A stretch of DNA of 24,572 nt, taken from positions 1-24,572 of the forward strand of contig JAEDDH010000035.1 in NCBI GenBank assembly GCA_016293845.1, in the 5' to 3' direction. The position numbers and the translations under genes are program-made. The notes below the pieces were generated by a model. It saw only the letters and a list, made by a program, of their open reading frames with translations, made no database searches and was not told where the DNA came from. Of this stretch, positions 1-8,259 are shown one piece after another; position 1 is the first letter of the stretch, and every line of letters starts with the position of its first letter. This stretch comes from Bacteroidales bacterium. GTDB taxonomy: Bacteria; Bacteroidota; Bacteroidia; Bacteroidales; UBA3824.

Positions 1-253
1 CATTTTTATCTACATAAGCATTCATTTTTTCACCGCTTTCTTTATTCTCTATAAATTCGCCGTGTTTTCTATATGCTGTCAAAAATTCCTCCACCGCAAT
101 CATCATCCCCGCCGACAAAACACCGTAAAACGATACAGCCGCCACAAGCGACCGAACGCCGCACCCTTGTCTGTGCCACTCGACACATACAAACGCAGTC
201 AGCGCAAGCGAGCATATCGCCCACGCTGTCCTAAAAATAGTTCTCTTTTTCAT
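1..253 (-). CDS. Small two-helix membrane protein, 3' end beyond window
   Basis: This reading frame opens with ATG at 253 and stays open for 84 codons to the left edge, where no stop has been reached. The start MKKRTIFR is followed by two hydrophobic stretches, at about residues 7-25 and 34-54, then a charged tail rich in Lys and Glu. This suggests a small inner-membrane protein with two helices; I do not recognise the family. A good promoter (281-311) lies about 27 bases upstream, so it begins a separate transcription unit after the tail operon. A second holin or another membrane-active protein is possible but unsupported. Confidence 0.75.
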   Translation of the reverse strand, partial: MKKRTIFRTAWAICSLALTAFVCVEWHRQGCGVRSLVAAVSFYGVLSAGMMIAVEEFLTAYRKHGEFIENKESGEKMNAYVDKN

Positions 254-280
254 TGTTGTAATTGTTTTTGTTTGACGGTG

Positions 281-311
281 CAAAGGTACTGCTTTTTTTT
301 GATACTACAAA
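281..311 (-). promoter_or_regulatory. Bacteroidota-type promoter for the left-edge gene
   Basis: On the minus strand a TTTG box (311-308) is followed after 19 bases by TACCTTTG (288-281), matching the Bacteroides consensus TTTG-N19-21-TAnnTTTG. The spacer has the A-run seen in the other promoters of this window. The -7 box and the bases after it form part of a 29-bp sequence (262-290) repeated exactly at 24538-24566. Confidence 0.85.
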
Positions 312-328
312 ATTTTTTCCACTATTTT

Positions 329-436
329 TCATAAAAAAAGTTGATTTTTCGTAAAATGGACAATCTTTTTATCCAAATATACAACAAAACACCCCACGCA
401 ATCACTGCGTAGGGCGTCCGACCTTAACTTATTCAT
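329..436 (-). CDS. Possible 35-codon microprotein (doubtful)
   Basis: An open frame of 35 codons starts with ATG at 436, about 11 bases after the -7 box of the promoter at 448-479, and ends with TGA at 329-331. The product would begin MNKLRSDALRSD, include CVGC and end in NQLFL. The frame crosses a terminator hairpin (392-414), so full-length translation would need read-through. It may just be the chance translation of a terminator. I list it because the promoter has no other gene directly behind it. Confidence 0.2.
   Translation of the reverse strand: MNKLRSDALRSDCVGCFVVYLDKKIVHFTKNQLFL
392..414 (-). terminator. Intrinsic terminator after the tail operon
   Basis: On the minus strand CCCTACGCA, loop GTGAT, TGCGTGGGG forms a nine-pair stem with one G-U pair, followed by the U-rich stretch TGTTTTGTTGTAT. 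It lies 70 bases beyond the stop codon of the last tail gene. The flank is not U-rich in the plus direction, so it should act on leftward transcripts. Confidence 0.7.
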
Positions 437-447
437 AAAAACCTCTG

Positions 448-479
448 CAAAGGTACGACTTTTATTTGATATATGCAAA
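448..479 (-). promoter_or_regulatory. Bacteroidota-type promoter just upstream of a terminator
   Basis: TTTG (479-476), 20 bases, TACCTTTG (455-448) on the minus strand. It starts six bases after the last tail gene's stop codon. The -33 region closely matches the portal promoter at 13341-13372. The predicted start near 441 lies only about 27 bases before the terminator hairpin, so the product would be a roughly 60-nt RNA unless the terminator is read through. Confidence 0.8.
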
Positions 480-484
480 TAATT

Positions 485-2173
485 TTAGTAAATTGTTTGC
501 AGTGTCGCCGTGCACCATCCGTCCGACCATTGTATGCTTGACCATTGCAGCGGTGCACCTTTGTACTCGAAATTGTCCAACTCACCTATTCCGACAAAAT
601 CCAAATATGACATCATAAACTTGATTTTAACTTGCCTTGTGTTTGCGAGTACGCTTGCAAGATTTGCGTTCTTTGTCGCTATAAACCGCGATAGCGTGCT
701 GCCATCTGCCACTCCAAAGGCGGGGAAACCGTCTTGCACTTGCATAGTACCCGAAACGTCTACATTCCCGCCGTCAAACGGTATATCAAGTATTGTCTTT
801 TCGTCTGAGATGTGCAAATTGTCTATGTCATACGATACAACCTCGCCACCGCTCTTATATTTGATATAGTTCTTTTGTGCAAAGTCAAAGACTTTGTCAT
901 TGACGCTGTACCCTTTTATTACAACATCGGCGTTATACGTCTTGCCACTTTGCAAAGTTGATAGGTCTGTTGTAACGTATTGCGCGCCGTTATAATATAC
1001 CATCTTCGCAATCGCAAATGCGCAAATTTGTAATAATTGGTATATTGTTATATCGGGTATAAATTTGTATGCAAACACAGGCAGCGTTATCGTTACATTG
1101 AAATTGTTTTTACCATAGTCTTCGTAGTAAATACCCGTAACAAAAGACCCATCCGATTGATTAGAAGCATAGAAATCGTAAAAATCCGCTATAAAAAACA
1201 TCGTATTTGCAGGCACTTTCAGTTCGGTATTTGATAGGTCATTTTGCGTTATCTCTCCATAATATCCGCTCCTAAAATGCCCATACTGCGCCTTGAAAAT
1301 CTCCGTAAAAGGCTTGCCGTTGAAATCATCAGCAAGGAAATTAACGGAATAGTCGCTACAACCGCTACCAAATTTCAGAACTATATCAAACGGGAATTTC
1401 AGATACGCAAGTTTAGCGTAGTAGGTGTTCACTATATCAGTTCCAACAGCGCGAAATGCAAGCGCGCTCTTTAACGTACTTGCTCGCCTGTAATTATTAA
1501 CGAAAGATGGTGTCAATTTGTAGAATACAGCCGGCTTATCACTAATTGTAATACTGCTGTCCTCGCTCAAACCGTGATATTCGCGATTTATAGTGCAACC
1601 TATATCGCTTCCTATATCGGTTATATCTTTGGCATTGCCATCCATAGCAATACCGATACTATTAACTTTGAAATCGTCAAAATTGATAATACCGCCTACG
1701 GCTTGCTGCAATAGCTTCAAAAGGTAATTCGTTGATACAAACGGCTTTTGCACGCTCGTTCCATCTTTATCCTTTGCCGATACGCTTTTGAAGTTATCCG
1801 TTGTATCTATAACAAGGTAATCACTCACATTTATAACCTCTGACAATTTCACATCCAACGACCGCAACTCCTTACCAAAGGTTATTATAACACTGAACTC
1901 GCCATCGCTATACCCGCTCACATACAAACGCCCTTGTTCAAAAACGCCGTCAATCTCCGCCAAGCAATCCACGAAACCACGTGCCACGCTTGACTGCGTG
2001 CGGAACTCATCGGCGAAATCAAGCAAAGCCTTGTTGTTATTCGTTGCAGGCACTTGTATTGTCTGCGTGCGCTCAAACTCAGCCTTGCCGAACTTCCACA
2101 AGTTATTCGTTTTCTTGACACTCACGCTCTTTGCGTATGTGTCTAACTGCTTGCCGTTAATATAGATTTTCAT
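485..2173 (-). CDS. Distal tail / baseplate-like structural protein
   Basis: This 562-residue protein starts with ATG at 2173, overlapping the stop of the preceding gene as ATGA. It begins MKIYINGKQL and is rich in Asp, Asn, Tyr and aromatic beta-type sequence, with no signal peptide or membrane helix. Its place as last gene after the tape measure fits a distal tail, tail-tip or baseplate component. Residues 1-110, with VPATNNNKALLDFADEF, look like a compact N-terminal domain; the rest may include the receptor-contacting part. The role is inferred mainly from synteny and composition. A promoter and a terminator follow its stop codon, closing the tail operon. Confidence 0.75.
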   Translation of the reverse strand: MKIYINGKQLDTYAKSVSVKKTNNLWKFGKAEFERTQTIQVPATNNNKALLDFADEFRTQSSVARGFVDCLAEIDGVFEQGRLYVSGYSDGEFSVIITFGKELRSLDVKLSEVINVSDYLVIDTTDNFKSVSAKDKDGTSVQKPFVSTNYLLKLLQQAVGGIINFDDFKVNSIGIAMDGNAKDITDIGSDIGCTINREYHGLSEDSSITISDKPAVFYKLTPSFVNNYRRASTLKSALAFRAVGTDIVNTYYAKLAYLKFPFDIVLKFGSGCSDYSVNFLADDFNGKPFTEIFKAQYGHFRSGYYGEITQNDLSNTELKVPANTMFFIADFYDFYASNQSDGSFVTGIYYEDYGKNNFNVTITLPVFAYKFIPDITIYQLLQICAFAIAKMVYYNGAQYVTTDLSTLQSGKTYNADVVIKGYSVNDKVFDFAQKNYIKYKSGGEVVSYDIDNLHISDEKTILDIPFDGGNVDVSGTMQVQDGFPAFGVADGSTLSRFIATKNANLASVLANTRQVKIKFMMSYLDFVGIGELDNFEYKGAPLQWSSIQWSDGWCTATLQTIY

Positions 2174-3774
2174 CGCATCTCAAAATCAAATGTTATAGTA
2201 CTCTGTGCAACGCCATCCACCACAGCGTCTTTGATATTGCTGCCAGTTATCTTTACAGCAACATATGTGTCGCCGTTTGGCATATAGGTAGCGTGTTTGA
2301 AAGCGTAAGACGGAAAATACATTTCCACTAATTCGGCATTCTCAAGCGTCTTGTAATAGAATAGGTCGTAAGGCTGCGTTATTCCGTCAAGGTAGAAAGA
2401 CCCTACACGCACATGTTTTGACAACTCTTCGTAATAGTTCACGCTCTCCAACTCATTTGCGTCCGCTTTGTCTGACGAATAAGAACCCAAATAGAAAAGG
2501 TGCTCAACCGTTATACCCCAAGGCGTTCTCCATCTGATATAAACATACGGCAAACTGCCATTTGCAAGCGATACAAACCTATTCACGCTTTGTACGGTAA
2601 AATACTCATTGTATATAGGTGATATATTGTGCGCGCGTACCAACCTCGCTTCAAAAGTTTTATCGAAAGTGAAATCGTTATTGACTATATCGCCACTATA
2701 ATTCTTACTATTTACACTCCAATAGAATTTGTTATTTATAATTTGTTCTTTTGTCAATTCAACCCATTGGAATTTACCTAAATAATACGCCCACCGATAC
2801 GATTTACCCGCATCGGGATTAGTTAGCGCGCTACTCGCTATGCCTACCAATTCGGACGGGGTGATACGTTCGTAATTTTGCTTTGAATAGTTTATAGAAA
2901 AATACTTGTATGTGTCGGCATTGTTTAACGTTACCGATTGTTGTGTTCTACCGATAGAACTTGCAAGTTTCTTGTTTTTGTCATACAAACAAATTAACAT
3001 ATATAAACCGGCAGGTGGTGCGCTAATCGTTAATCCGTTGTAATTTTCAAAGATTGTTTTCGTTCTAACAATCACATTTTCAGGCATCCTTAACTGCTCA
3101 AATGTTTTACCAATATTATCTGGAATCGCGTAAACATTACCTTGTTCAATCCACAGCGGCAACCCGTTGCTGTCTAACTCTGCAAGGTTTCCAGTTGCTT
3201 TAAGCGTGTTGCGATATGTCTCCCCTAAATGTGCGTTCTTTTGTGCGTTTGTAAGCCACGCATCGGACGGTCTATAAGTTTCATACGGTACGCCCTCCAT
3301 CTCGTACTCGTAGCCGCTGAAATAGTCATCATCACGCACAGCAGCAAGCATAGATGTGGTGCTTTTCTTACCGTCCCACAGCATCCTATTTGGCGGCACG
3401 ATACGCGCATACGGAGCATCGCTGCACCGCTCAGGCACAAACTCCAAAAAAGGAGAGTAGCAGTCATAGGTAGTGGCGTTAATCGCTGTTGTATTCGTAA
3501 CAACTTCTTCAAGGTAATTTTCATACGTTATGACAACGTTGAAATTGCCGTAATACTTTGCATAATAAGCAGACACATCCAAATAGAATTTTGAGCCTAC
3601 AGACAAAGCATACCTGCCAAAATTGAGCGTCTTATCGCCTATCTTTACCGTATTGATATACGTGTCATCTTCCACGCCCTCGAAAATGAAATAATTTCGA
3701 TCTTTCAAAAACACATCGGAACTTGGGTACGTGAAATAAAACGCGCCGTTCACACTCTTTTTAGTTACTGCCAT
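2170..3774 (-). CDS. Tail structural protein downstream of the tape measure
   Basis: This 534-residue protein starts at 3774, 12 bases after the tape measure stop. It is beta-rich with many Tyr, Asn and Asp residues and no membrane segment. First downstream of the tape measure is where siphophages encode distal tail or tail-associated proteins, so it is most likely a tail-tip component working with the 562-residue protein. Phrases such as YVYIRWRTPWGITVEHLFYLG suggest a beta-sandwich domain in the last third. The start is preceded by a clear Shine-Dalgarno, AGGAGG, eight bases before ATG, unusual for a Bacteroidota gene. The exact tail function is not settled. Confidence 0.75.
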   Translation of the reverse strand: MAVTKKSVNGAFYFTYPSSDVFLKDRNYFIFEGVEDDTYINTVKIGDKTLNFGRYALSVGSKFYLDVSAYYAKYYGNFNVVITYENYLEEVVTNTTAINATTYDCYSPFLEFVPERCSDAPYARIVPPNRMLWDGKKSTTSMLAAVRDDDYFSGYEYEMEGVPYETYRPSDAWLTNAQKNAHLGETYRNTLKATGNLAELDSNGLPLWIEQGNVYAIPDNIGKTFEQLRMPENVIVRTKTIFENYNGLTISAPPAGLYMLICLYDKNKKLASSIGRTQQSVTLNNADTYKYFSINYSKQNYERITPSELVGIASSALTNPDAGKSYRWAYYLGKFQWVELTKEQIINNKFYWSVNSKNYSGDIVNNDFTFDKTFEARLVRAHNISPIYNEYFTVQSVNRFVSLANGSLPYVYIRWRTPWGITVEHLFYLGSYSSDKADANELESVNYYEELSKHVRVGSFYLDGITQPYDLFYYKTLENAELVEMYFPSYAFKHATYMPNGDTYVAVKITGSNIKDAVVDGVAQSTITFDFEMR

Positions 3775-3780
3775 ATCTTT

Positions 3781-3793
3781 GCCCTCCTATTGA
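3781..3793 (-). promoter_or_regulatory. Strong Shine-Dalgarno before the 534-residue tail gene
   Basis: The minus strand reads TAGGAGGGCAAAGATATG: a full AGGAGG core with eight bases before the ATG at 3774. The TAG is the tape measure stop codon. Bacteroidota genes rarely use this signal, so it stands out among the A-rich leaders elsewhere in the window. Confidence 0.6.
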
Positions 3794-5949
3794 TTAACTG
3801 TGTATATTAACTTGTTACTCTCCACGCTCGATGCGAAATCCTCGAACTCGCTATAAACCAACACTGGCGCTGGCAGTTCACGCACAGCCGCCAAAAAAGC
3901 CGCCTGCATGCGCTCGTAGTCAATCTGTGCAACCGCCGCGTTAGCGTTCGCCATGTTGAAAAGCAGTTGCCCTTGCTGCTCTTTATTGAGTATCAACTCT
4001 CCGCTATTCACATGCGCCGTCAGCTTGTCGCCCTCGTAACTCGTACCTCCGACAACACCACCGCCTGCAAACTTCCCCGCGTCTGCGCTTCCTATTATGC
4101 TCTTTGCCTGCGAGATTGTACTTGCAACAGTTCCAACTATCGCACCAATCTGTGCTACTACTGATATCATTGCGGGGATATTTGCAGGGAAAGGTGTCGC
4201 CGCCGCGCTCGCAATACCCGCGGAAATTGCTTTTGCACCATCTGCTATTGTTAGACCGCTCGTGAGTGCCACCTGCATAAGCGAAAACGCCTTGCTTGCT
4301 GCCGCGGCTGCTTTGTTTTCCTCTCCGTATTGATCTAACAACTTTGAAATCTCGCCAAAGGAATTTGCCCACACGCTAACTGTATTATTCATCAACGCCT
4401 CACGCTGTGCCTGCATTGCTGCTTCTTGTTTTTGCAGTTCTTCGTTATTCCTTTCTTGCGCCTGCGTGAAAGCCGTGTGTGCCTCTACGCCTTGCGCCAA
4501 AAGGTCTTTGTAGTACTCTAACGCCTCGGGTGTCCAACCTATGGAGGCGGCTGCCACTGCGGGGTCGGGTACATCCTCTTCCTCATCCTCGCGCTTCAAC
4601 AAATCCACGCCATACTCCTTTTGCAACTCTTCCATCGTCGCCGCCACCTTTGCACCTGCATTCATGTAACTTGCGACAATAGCGGAAACTTCGTCATCCG
4701 TGAGTGCCAAATCACCCGCCGACAAAGTCGCCTTGTATTCCTCCGTGGTCTTGCGTAACTCCGACAAAGTGCCATTCAACTCACGCACCTTGTTGTTATA
4801 ATTCGTTGTCTGCTCTGTTACTTTTGCCTTTGCCGCTGCGAGTGCGTTATTTGCTGCCGCGTCATTCTCCGACTGCGCCGCCTGCAACTCTGCGAGGTTC
4901 AACTCATCCTGCGCAATCTGCTTGCGCGTGTTGGCTGCTTTCAGTTCCAAGTCCCGCGCCTGCTCCATAAACGCAATACGCTGGTCAGTAGTGTATTTGT
5001 CCTTTTCTGATGCCTTTGCCCGTAAATCGGATATTTGGCTGTTTATCTGCGCTTCCTCAACTTCCCACTTCCGCTTTTTATCTATCAACGCCTGCTCTTG
5101 CGCGGCTATCTGCTTGGTAGCCTCTGCATTCGCCGCTACTTTTTCCGAAAGCCCCCAATCTTTGCCAAAAGCCTTGCCTACTGCATCCACTTTTTCTATC
5201 ACCCACTGCACGGCTTTTGACAATCCGCCCAAAGCCGTAACGACCACATCACTCACTACCTTTGCGAAAGCGTCAAGTGCCTGCTTACCCGTGTTAATCA
5301 CGCCCTCAAAAGGTGCAAAGGCTGTCTGCAACTCTCGCATCCTATCCTCTGAACCTTTGAAAGCGTCCACTAACGCATTAAAGGCTGTAACAATAGCACC
5401 AACAAGCACAGCCCACGGGTTGGCAAAAAATGCTTTTAGTTTACTCATGAAACCACCAACTCCTACACCCGCTTGGTCAAATGCTTGCACCACGCTCTCG
5501 GTGTAGTTACCCACATTCCGCCTATGGTCGCCTATTGCCGCTTCCTGCTCTTTTACGCTCTCATTGAGCGCGTTTATTTGGTCGGACAATAATTTTCCCG
5601 TCTGCGTGCTTTTTTGCTGCTCTGGTGTCAATCCACCATACGCCTTTTGCAACTGCCCAAGTAACTGCCGTTGCTCATCCAGCGTCATGTTTTGCGTGTC
5701 AATCGTTTTGTTTGACACCTGCAAGGCTGCGGTGCTGCTCTTTATCACCGCCTGCTGTTTCTTCATTTCAGCCTCAACACTCGCAAGTTGCTTTGCCTGC
5801 TCGCCGTTCGCATCATTACCCGCTTTTATGCTCTCCGTTAGGCTCTTTTGCTCTGATTTTAGTTTGCCCAACTCAACAATAGCCGATGAAAGTTTCTTTT
5901 GCACCTCATCGGTATTCACCTGCACATCTATGATAATCTCATCTGCCAT
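3787..5949 (-). CDS. Tail tape measure protein
   Basis: The longest protein in the window, 720 residues, fixes tail length and is threaded through the tail tube. The first 130 residues are a heptad-like coiled coil (VQKKLSSAIVELGKLKSEQK). A hydrophobic segment follows near 175-200 (NPWAVLVGAIVTAFNALVDA), then Ala/Glu/Lys/Gln-rich helix to about 550, and a second hydrophobic region near 590-640. The C-terminus has the Gly-rich motif and SGELILNKEQQGQL sequence typical of tape measure ends. At about 1.5 angstrom per residue the tail would be near 100 nm. It starts at 5949, two bases after the preceding stop, and ends with TAG. Confidence 0.93.
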   Translation of the reverse strand: MADEIIIDVQVNTDEVQKKLSSAIVELGKLKSEQKSLTESIKAGNDANGEQAKQLASVEAEMKKQQAVIKSSTAALQVSNKTIDTQNMTLDEQRQLLGQLQKAYGGLTPEQQKSTQTGKLLSDQINALNESVKEQEAAIGDHRRNVGNYTESVVQAFDQAGVGVGGFMSKLKAFFANPWAVLVGAIVTAFNALVDAFKGSEDRMRELQTAFAPFEGVINTGKQALDAFAKVVSDVVVTALGGLSKAVQWVIEKVDAVGKAFGKDWGLSEKVAANAEATKQIAAQEQALIDKKRKWEVEEAQINSQISDLRAKASEKDKYTTDQRIAFMEQARDLELKAANTRKQIAQDELNLAELQAAQSENDAAANNALAAAKAKVTEQTTNYNNKVRELNGTLSELRKTTEEYKATLSAGDLALTDDEVSAIVASYMNAGAKVAATMEELQKEYGVDLLKREDEEEDVPDPAVAAASIGWTPEALEYYKDLLAQGVEAHTAFTQAQERNNEELQKQEAAMQAQREALMNNTVSVWANSFGEISKLLDQYGEENKAAAAASKAFSLMQVALTSGLTIADGAKAISAGIASAAATPFPANIPAMISVVAQIGAIVGTVASTISQAKSIIGSADAGKFAGGGVVGGTSYEGDKLTAHVNSGELILNKEQQGQLLFNMANANAAVAQIDYERMQAAFLAAVRELPAPVLVYSEFEDFASSVESNKLIYTVNQ

Positions 5950-5951
5950 AA

Positions 5952-6422
5952 CTAAAAATGTGTTTTTGTACTTTGTACGCTTGTTTTCACAAACGCCTGT
6001 ATCATGTTGCGCAATACGCTTTCTATCTCATTCCTCGCTGCCTTTGCTGGCGTGCTATACACATCCACCGGCAACCTGTGCCGCTGCGTTCCCTCACGCG
6101 CTATCTTGCGGGCTACAAAATAGGCAAAAGTGCCGCGCTCCGTCTCCGTGCCGAACTGCAAACCCTTGTCGCGTGTCCATTGTTTGATAATCTCGTAAAA
6201 GCCCACGGGCACCTTGCCCCCTGCACGCCCAACCTCCAAAGTGCCCAACGGCGCGTGGTTATTCCCGAACAATCCCAACCGCACCCCCGCGCCATCGGAC
6301 ACAACCGCAAGGCTTCCCACCGTTCGCCCGCTCGCGTTCACGTTTTGCGTCTCCATGTTCGTCGCAATATCCGCCTTGCAACGCTCCAAAATAGCCTCTA
6401 TGTCTTGCCGTATATCTGCCAT
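5952..6422 (-). CDS. HK97 gp10-like head-tail / tail completion protein
   Basis: I place the start at ATG 6422, sharing one base with the upstream TGA (TGATG); a GTG one codon earlier (6425) is the alternative. The 156-residue product begins MADIRQDIEAILERCKAD, contains GRTVGSLAVV and a Gly-rich GLFGNNHAPLGTLEVGRAGG segment, and has a basic ARKIAREGTQRHRLP stretch. This pattern of an N-terminal helix, a conserved arginine and a small basic protein encoded just before the tape measure resembles the HK97 gp10-like family of head-tail joining proteins. The family call is by resemblance only. Confidence 0.6.
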   Translation of the reverse strand: MADIRQDIEAILERCKADIATNMETQNVNASGRTVGSLAVVSDGAGVRLGLFGNNHAPLGTLEVGRAGGKVPVGFYEIIKQWTRDKGLQFGTETERGTFAYFVARKIAREGTQRHRLPVDVYSTPAKAARNEIESVLRNMIQAFVKTSVQSTKTHF

Positions 6423-7045
6423 CACCGCACATTCACAAACACTTTGTACCGTTCCATCCGCTGCAACTTGCGCAAGCCGTTTTCCGTAACAGCGAAACTA
6501 TACGCGGCGGGTTCTTCAACCTCTGCGCCATCTATTACATTGACTTTAAAAGCGTCATAACCAGCCACCTCATGCAATCCGTTTTGTGTTATCTCCAACT
6601 CTCTATACGGCAAATCGCACATCCCGTAACCATCCACCTCTCGGAGCGTTATGTTCACAGCTATACCCGTCAAAATATCCGTAGTGGTGTCATATACTCG
6701 CTCCGTGGTAACAGCCCCGACCACATCCAGCAAATTGCTTTTGCTAATCAACGAAACCCACCCGAAAGCCAAACGCTTGCAGTCATCGATAAGTTGCTCA
6801 TTCTCGTAGGAGTTGAAATCGAACTCCGTCTTTTTGCAGAAAAATACAGCCAAATTCACACCCTCACGCAATTGGTTACGCTGCACATCCACCTCACCGC
6901 CTTTCAGCAGATACGCAAAAGCAATCGGGTCGCCGCCTATCTCTACACCCGACAACACCTCGTTCAACTCACCAGCTGCGTGGTAATAAAAGCGGCAACC
7001 CGTTGCACGCTCTATAGTCTGCTTTACCTTTTCAATAAACGTCAT
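6422..7045 (-). CDS. Probable tail completion / terminator protein
   Basis: This 207-residue protein begins MTFIEKVKQTIERATGCRFYY. Its start at 7045 overlaps the previous stop as ATGA, with AGGAGG five bases upstream, though that AGGAGG also encodes Arg-Arg at the end of the preceding gene. The protein is mixed alpha/beta with no membrane helix. Its place between a chaperone-like gene and the gp10-like gene suggests a neck or tail-terminator protein that caps the tail tube. I infer this from position and size; I see no diagnostic motif. Confidence 0.5.
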   Translation of the reverse strand: MTFIEKVKQTIERATGCRFYYHAAGELNEVLSGVEIGGDPIAFAYLLKGGEVDVQRNQLREGVNLAVFFCKKTEFDFNSYENEQLIDDCKRLAFGWVSLISKSNLLDVVGAVTTERVYDTTTDILTGIAVNITLREVDGYGMCDLPYRELEITQNGLHEVAGYDAFKVNVIDGAEVEEPAAYSFAVTENGLRKLQRMERYKVFVNVR

Positions 7046-7569
7046 AACTTCCTCCTTTGTTGCTGTTTCAACTTTTCTTGCTCTATACGCGCCATGTTAC
7101 GCTTGAAAATCGCGTCATTGTACCTATCCTTTGCCGCGGTCAGATAATCGCTCACGGTCAATTTTTCTGCCGCCTCATCGAAAGTGTGAAAGCCAAAATA
7201 ATCGCGGCAAAAAACCAATAGATATTCAGCGAAACTCATCTGCTTTTGACCCGTCTTTGCCTTGCGCGTGTCCGCTGTGTCGGGTATAGAAAGACCGCTG
7301 TTTATCTTGTTGAACAAATCCACGAACTTGCGAAACTCCGAAAGCCACACGTATTGCGCCACCGTCATATCCTCGGGCTTGTTGGTATCTATCCCATACG
7401 GCGTAAAATCACCACTTGCAAAGGCTATAAAATCCACCAGACGTATATCCTCAAAACGCCCGTATTGCTGCAAAACGGCGGCTTTCACGCGCTCGCGGCT
7501 TTCGTCCGTCATGTTTTCCAGCACCGCCGCCGCGTCAAAAGTGATATGTTCATTCAATCGTAACTTCAT
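7042..7569 (-). CDS. Hypothetical tail assembly protein (chaperone-like position)
   Basis: This 175-residue protein starts with ATG at 7569, ten bases after a terminator-like hairpin (7581-7636). It is mostly helical and charged and ends in the basic tail KLKQQQRRKL. Siphophages usually encode tail assembly chaperones before the tape measure, so this is a candidate, but here two other genes intervene and I see no slippery frameshift site joining it to the next gene. It overlaps the next gene by four bases (ATGA). No promoter is evident directly upstream, so expression probably depends on read-through. Confidence 0.45.
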   Translation of the reverse strand: MKLRLNEHITFDAAAVLENMTDESRERVKAAVLQQYGRFEDIRLVDFIAFASGDFTPYGIDTNKPEDMTVAQYVWLSEFRKFVDLFNKINSGLSIPDTADTRKAKTGQKQMSFAEYLLVFCRDYFGFHTFDEAAEKLTVSDYLTAAKDRYNDAIFKRNMARIEQEKLKQQQRRKL

Positions 7570-7580
7570 AATCTAAAAAA

Positions 7581-7636
7581 CAAAGTGCCAAAGTGCGCGG
7601 GCAAATAACTACAAACCCAACCACCTCGGCACTTTG
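7581..7636 (-). terminator. Terminator or attenuator after the moron-like gene
   Basis: On the minus strand CAAAGTGCC (7636-7628) pairs with GGCACTTTG (7589-7581), which is followed directly by TTTTTTA. The loop is about 38 bases. The right arm is partly duplicated (GCACTTTGGCACTTTG), so the left arm can pair with either copy; only the distal pairing abuts the U-run. The next gene's start codon lies four bases after the U-run. Confidence 0.65.
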
Positions 7637-7688
7637 CCCAACAAAAACAATTACTAACTAAAACCAACTCATCATGAAAAAGTACTTA

Positions 7689-8207
7689 TCACCCCACCAT
7701 CTCGGCGGTGTTATCGTCTTTGGGCGTTTCCACCCATTCCACTTTCAAAGCCTCTTCGTTCAGTCGTACCTGCTCTGCTTCGTACGCCTTGCGGGCTACT
7801 TCTTCTTCCTCTGCTTTTTTCCGCGCCGTCTCTGCTTCCTCTTCCTCCGTCGGAGGTAAAACGGCAAAGAAATCATCCTTTACTATCCCCTTTGCCAACA
7901 ATTCGCGTGCATACTCATCCGTAAGCGTCTCAGGATAAATGTGCGCTTTGCCTTTCGCGCTCCATACATAGTGGTAACGCTCATTTTTCAACACGCACAC
8001 CCTATCCGTGCCCGACTTGGTGCGCAAAATCGCGTATATCTGCACCGCGGTATCGCGTGCGCAGTTATCGCAGTTACCAACGCGGTATTCTATGCCCAAC
8101 TCGCTGCAAAATTCTTGCAAGTCCTTACGCATCGCGCCGTCTATATGCTCGCTGTTAGCAATCTCACGCACACGCGCCAAAATAAACGCTTTTCGCTCTT
8201 TCTTCAT
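7689..8207 (-). CDS. Moron-like gene of unknown function
   Basis: The start at ATG 8207 (MKKERKAFIL) is preferred because the frame's earlier Met codon at 8267 lies upstream of the promoter at 8226-8257. The 172-residue product has a helical N-terminus, a Cys-containing centre (C34, then C46-x-x-C49, possibly metal-binding), a YHYVWSAKGKAHIYPETL segment, and a very acidic Glu/Ala/Arg/Lys coiled-coil tail from about 120 to 155. I do not recognise the family. It has its own promoter and a following terminator inside the structural region, as in phage morons, which often alter the host. A structural or assembly role cannot be excluded. Confidence 0.8.
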   Translation of the reverse strand: MKKERKAFILARVREIANSEHIDGAMRKDLQEFCSELGIEYRVGNCDNCARDTAVQIYAILRTKSGTDRVCVLKNERYHYVWSAKGKAHIYPETLTDEYARELLAKGIVKDDFFAVLPPTEEEEAETARKKAEEEEVARKAYEAEQVRLNEEALKVEWVETPKDDNTAEMVG

Positions 8208-8225
8208 AGTTCTAATTCTTTTGTG

Positions 8226-8257
8226 CAAAGTTACGACTTTTTTCTCGTACCTGCAAA
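8226..8257 (-). promoter_or_regulatory. Bacteroidota-type promoter for the moron-like gene
   Basis: TTTG (8257-8254), 20 bases, TAACTTTG (8233-8226) on the minus strand. It lies two bases past the stop codon of the spanin gene and gives a leader of roughly 10-14 bases before ATG 8207. This placement decides the start of the downstream gene. Confidence 0.85.
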
Positions 8258-8259
8258 TG

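Noticed and set aside
3787..3795. TAG recoding, as in some gut phages
   Set aside because: The tape measure gene ends with TAG followed at once by a Shine-Dalgarno and the next start, and long frames use all three stops normally.
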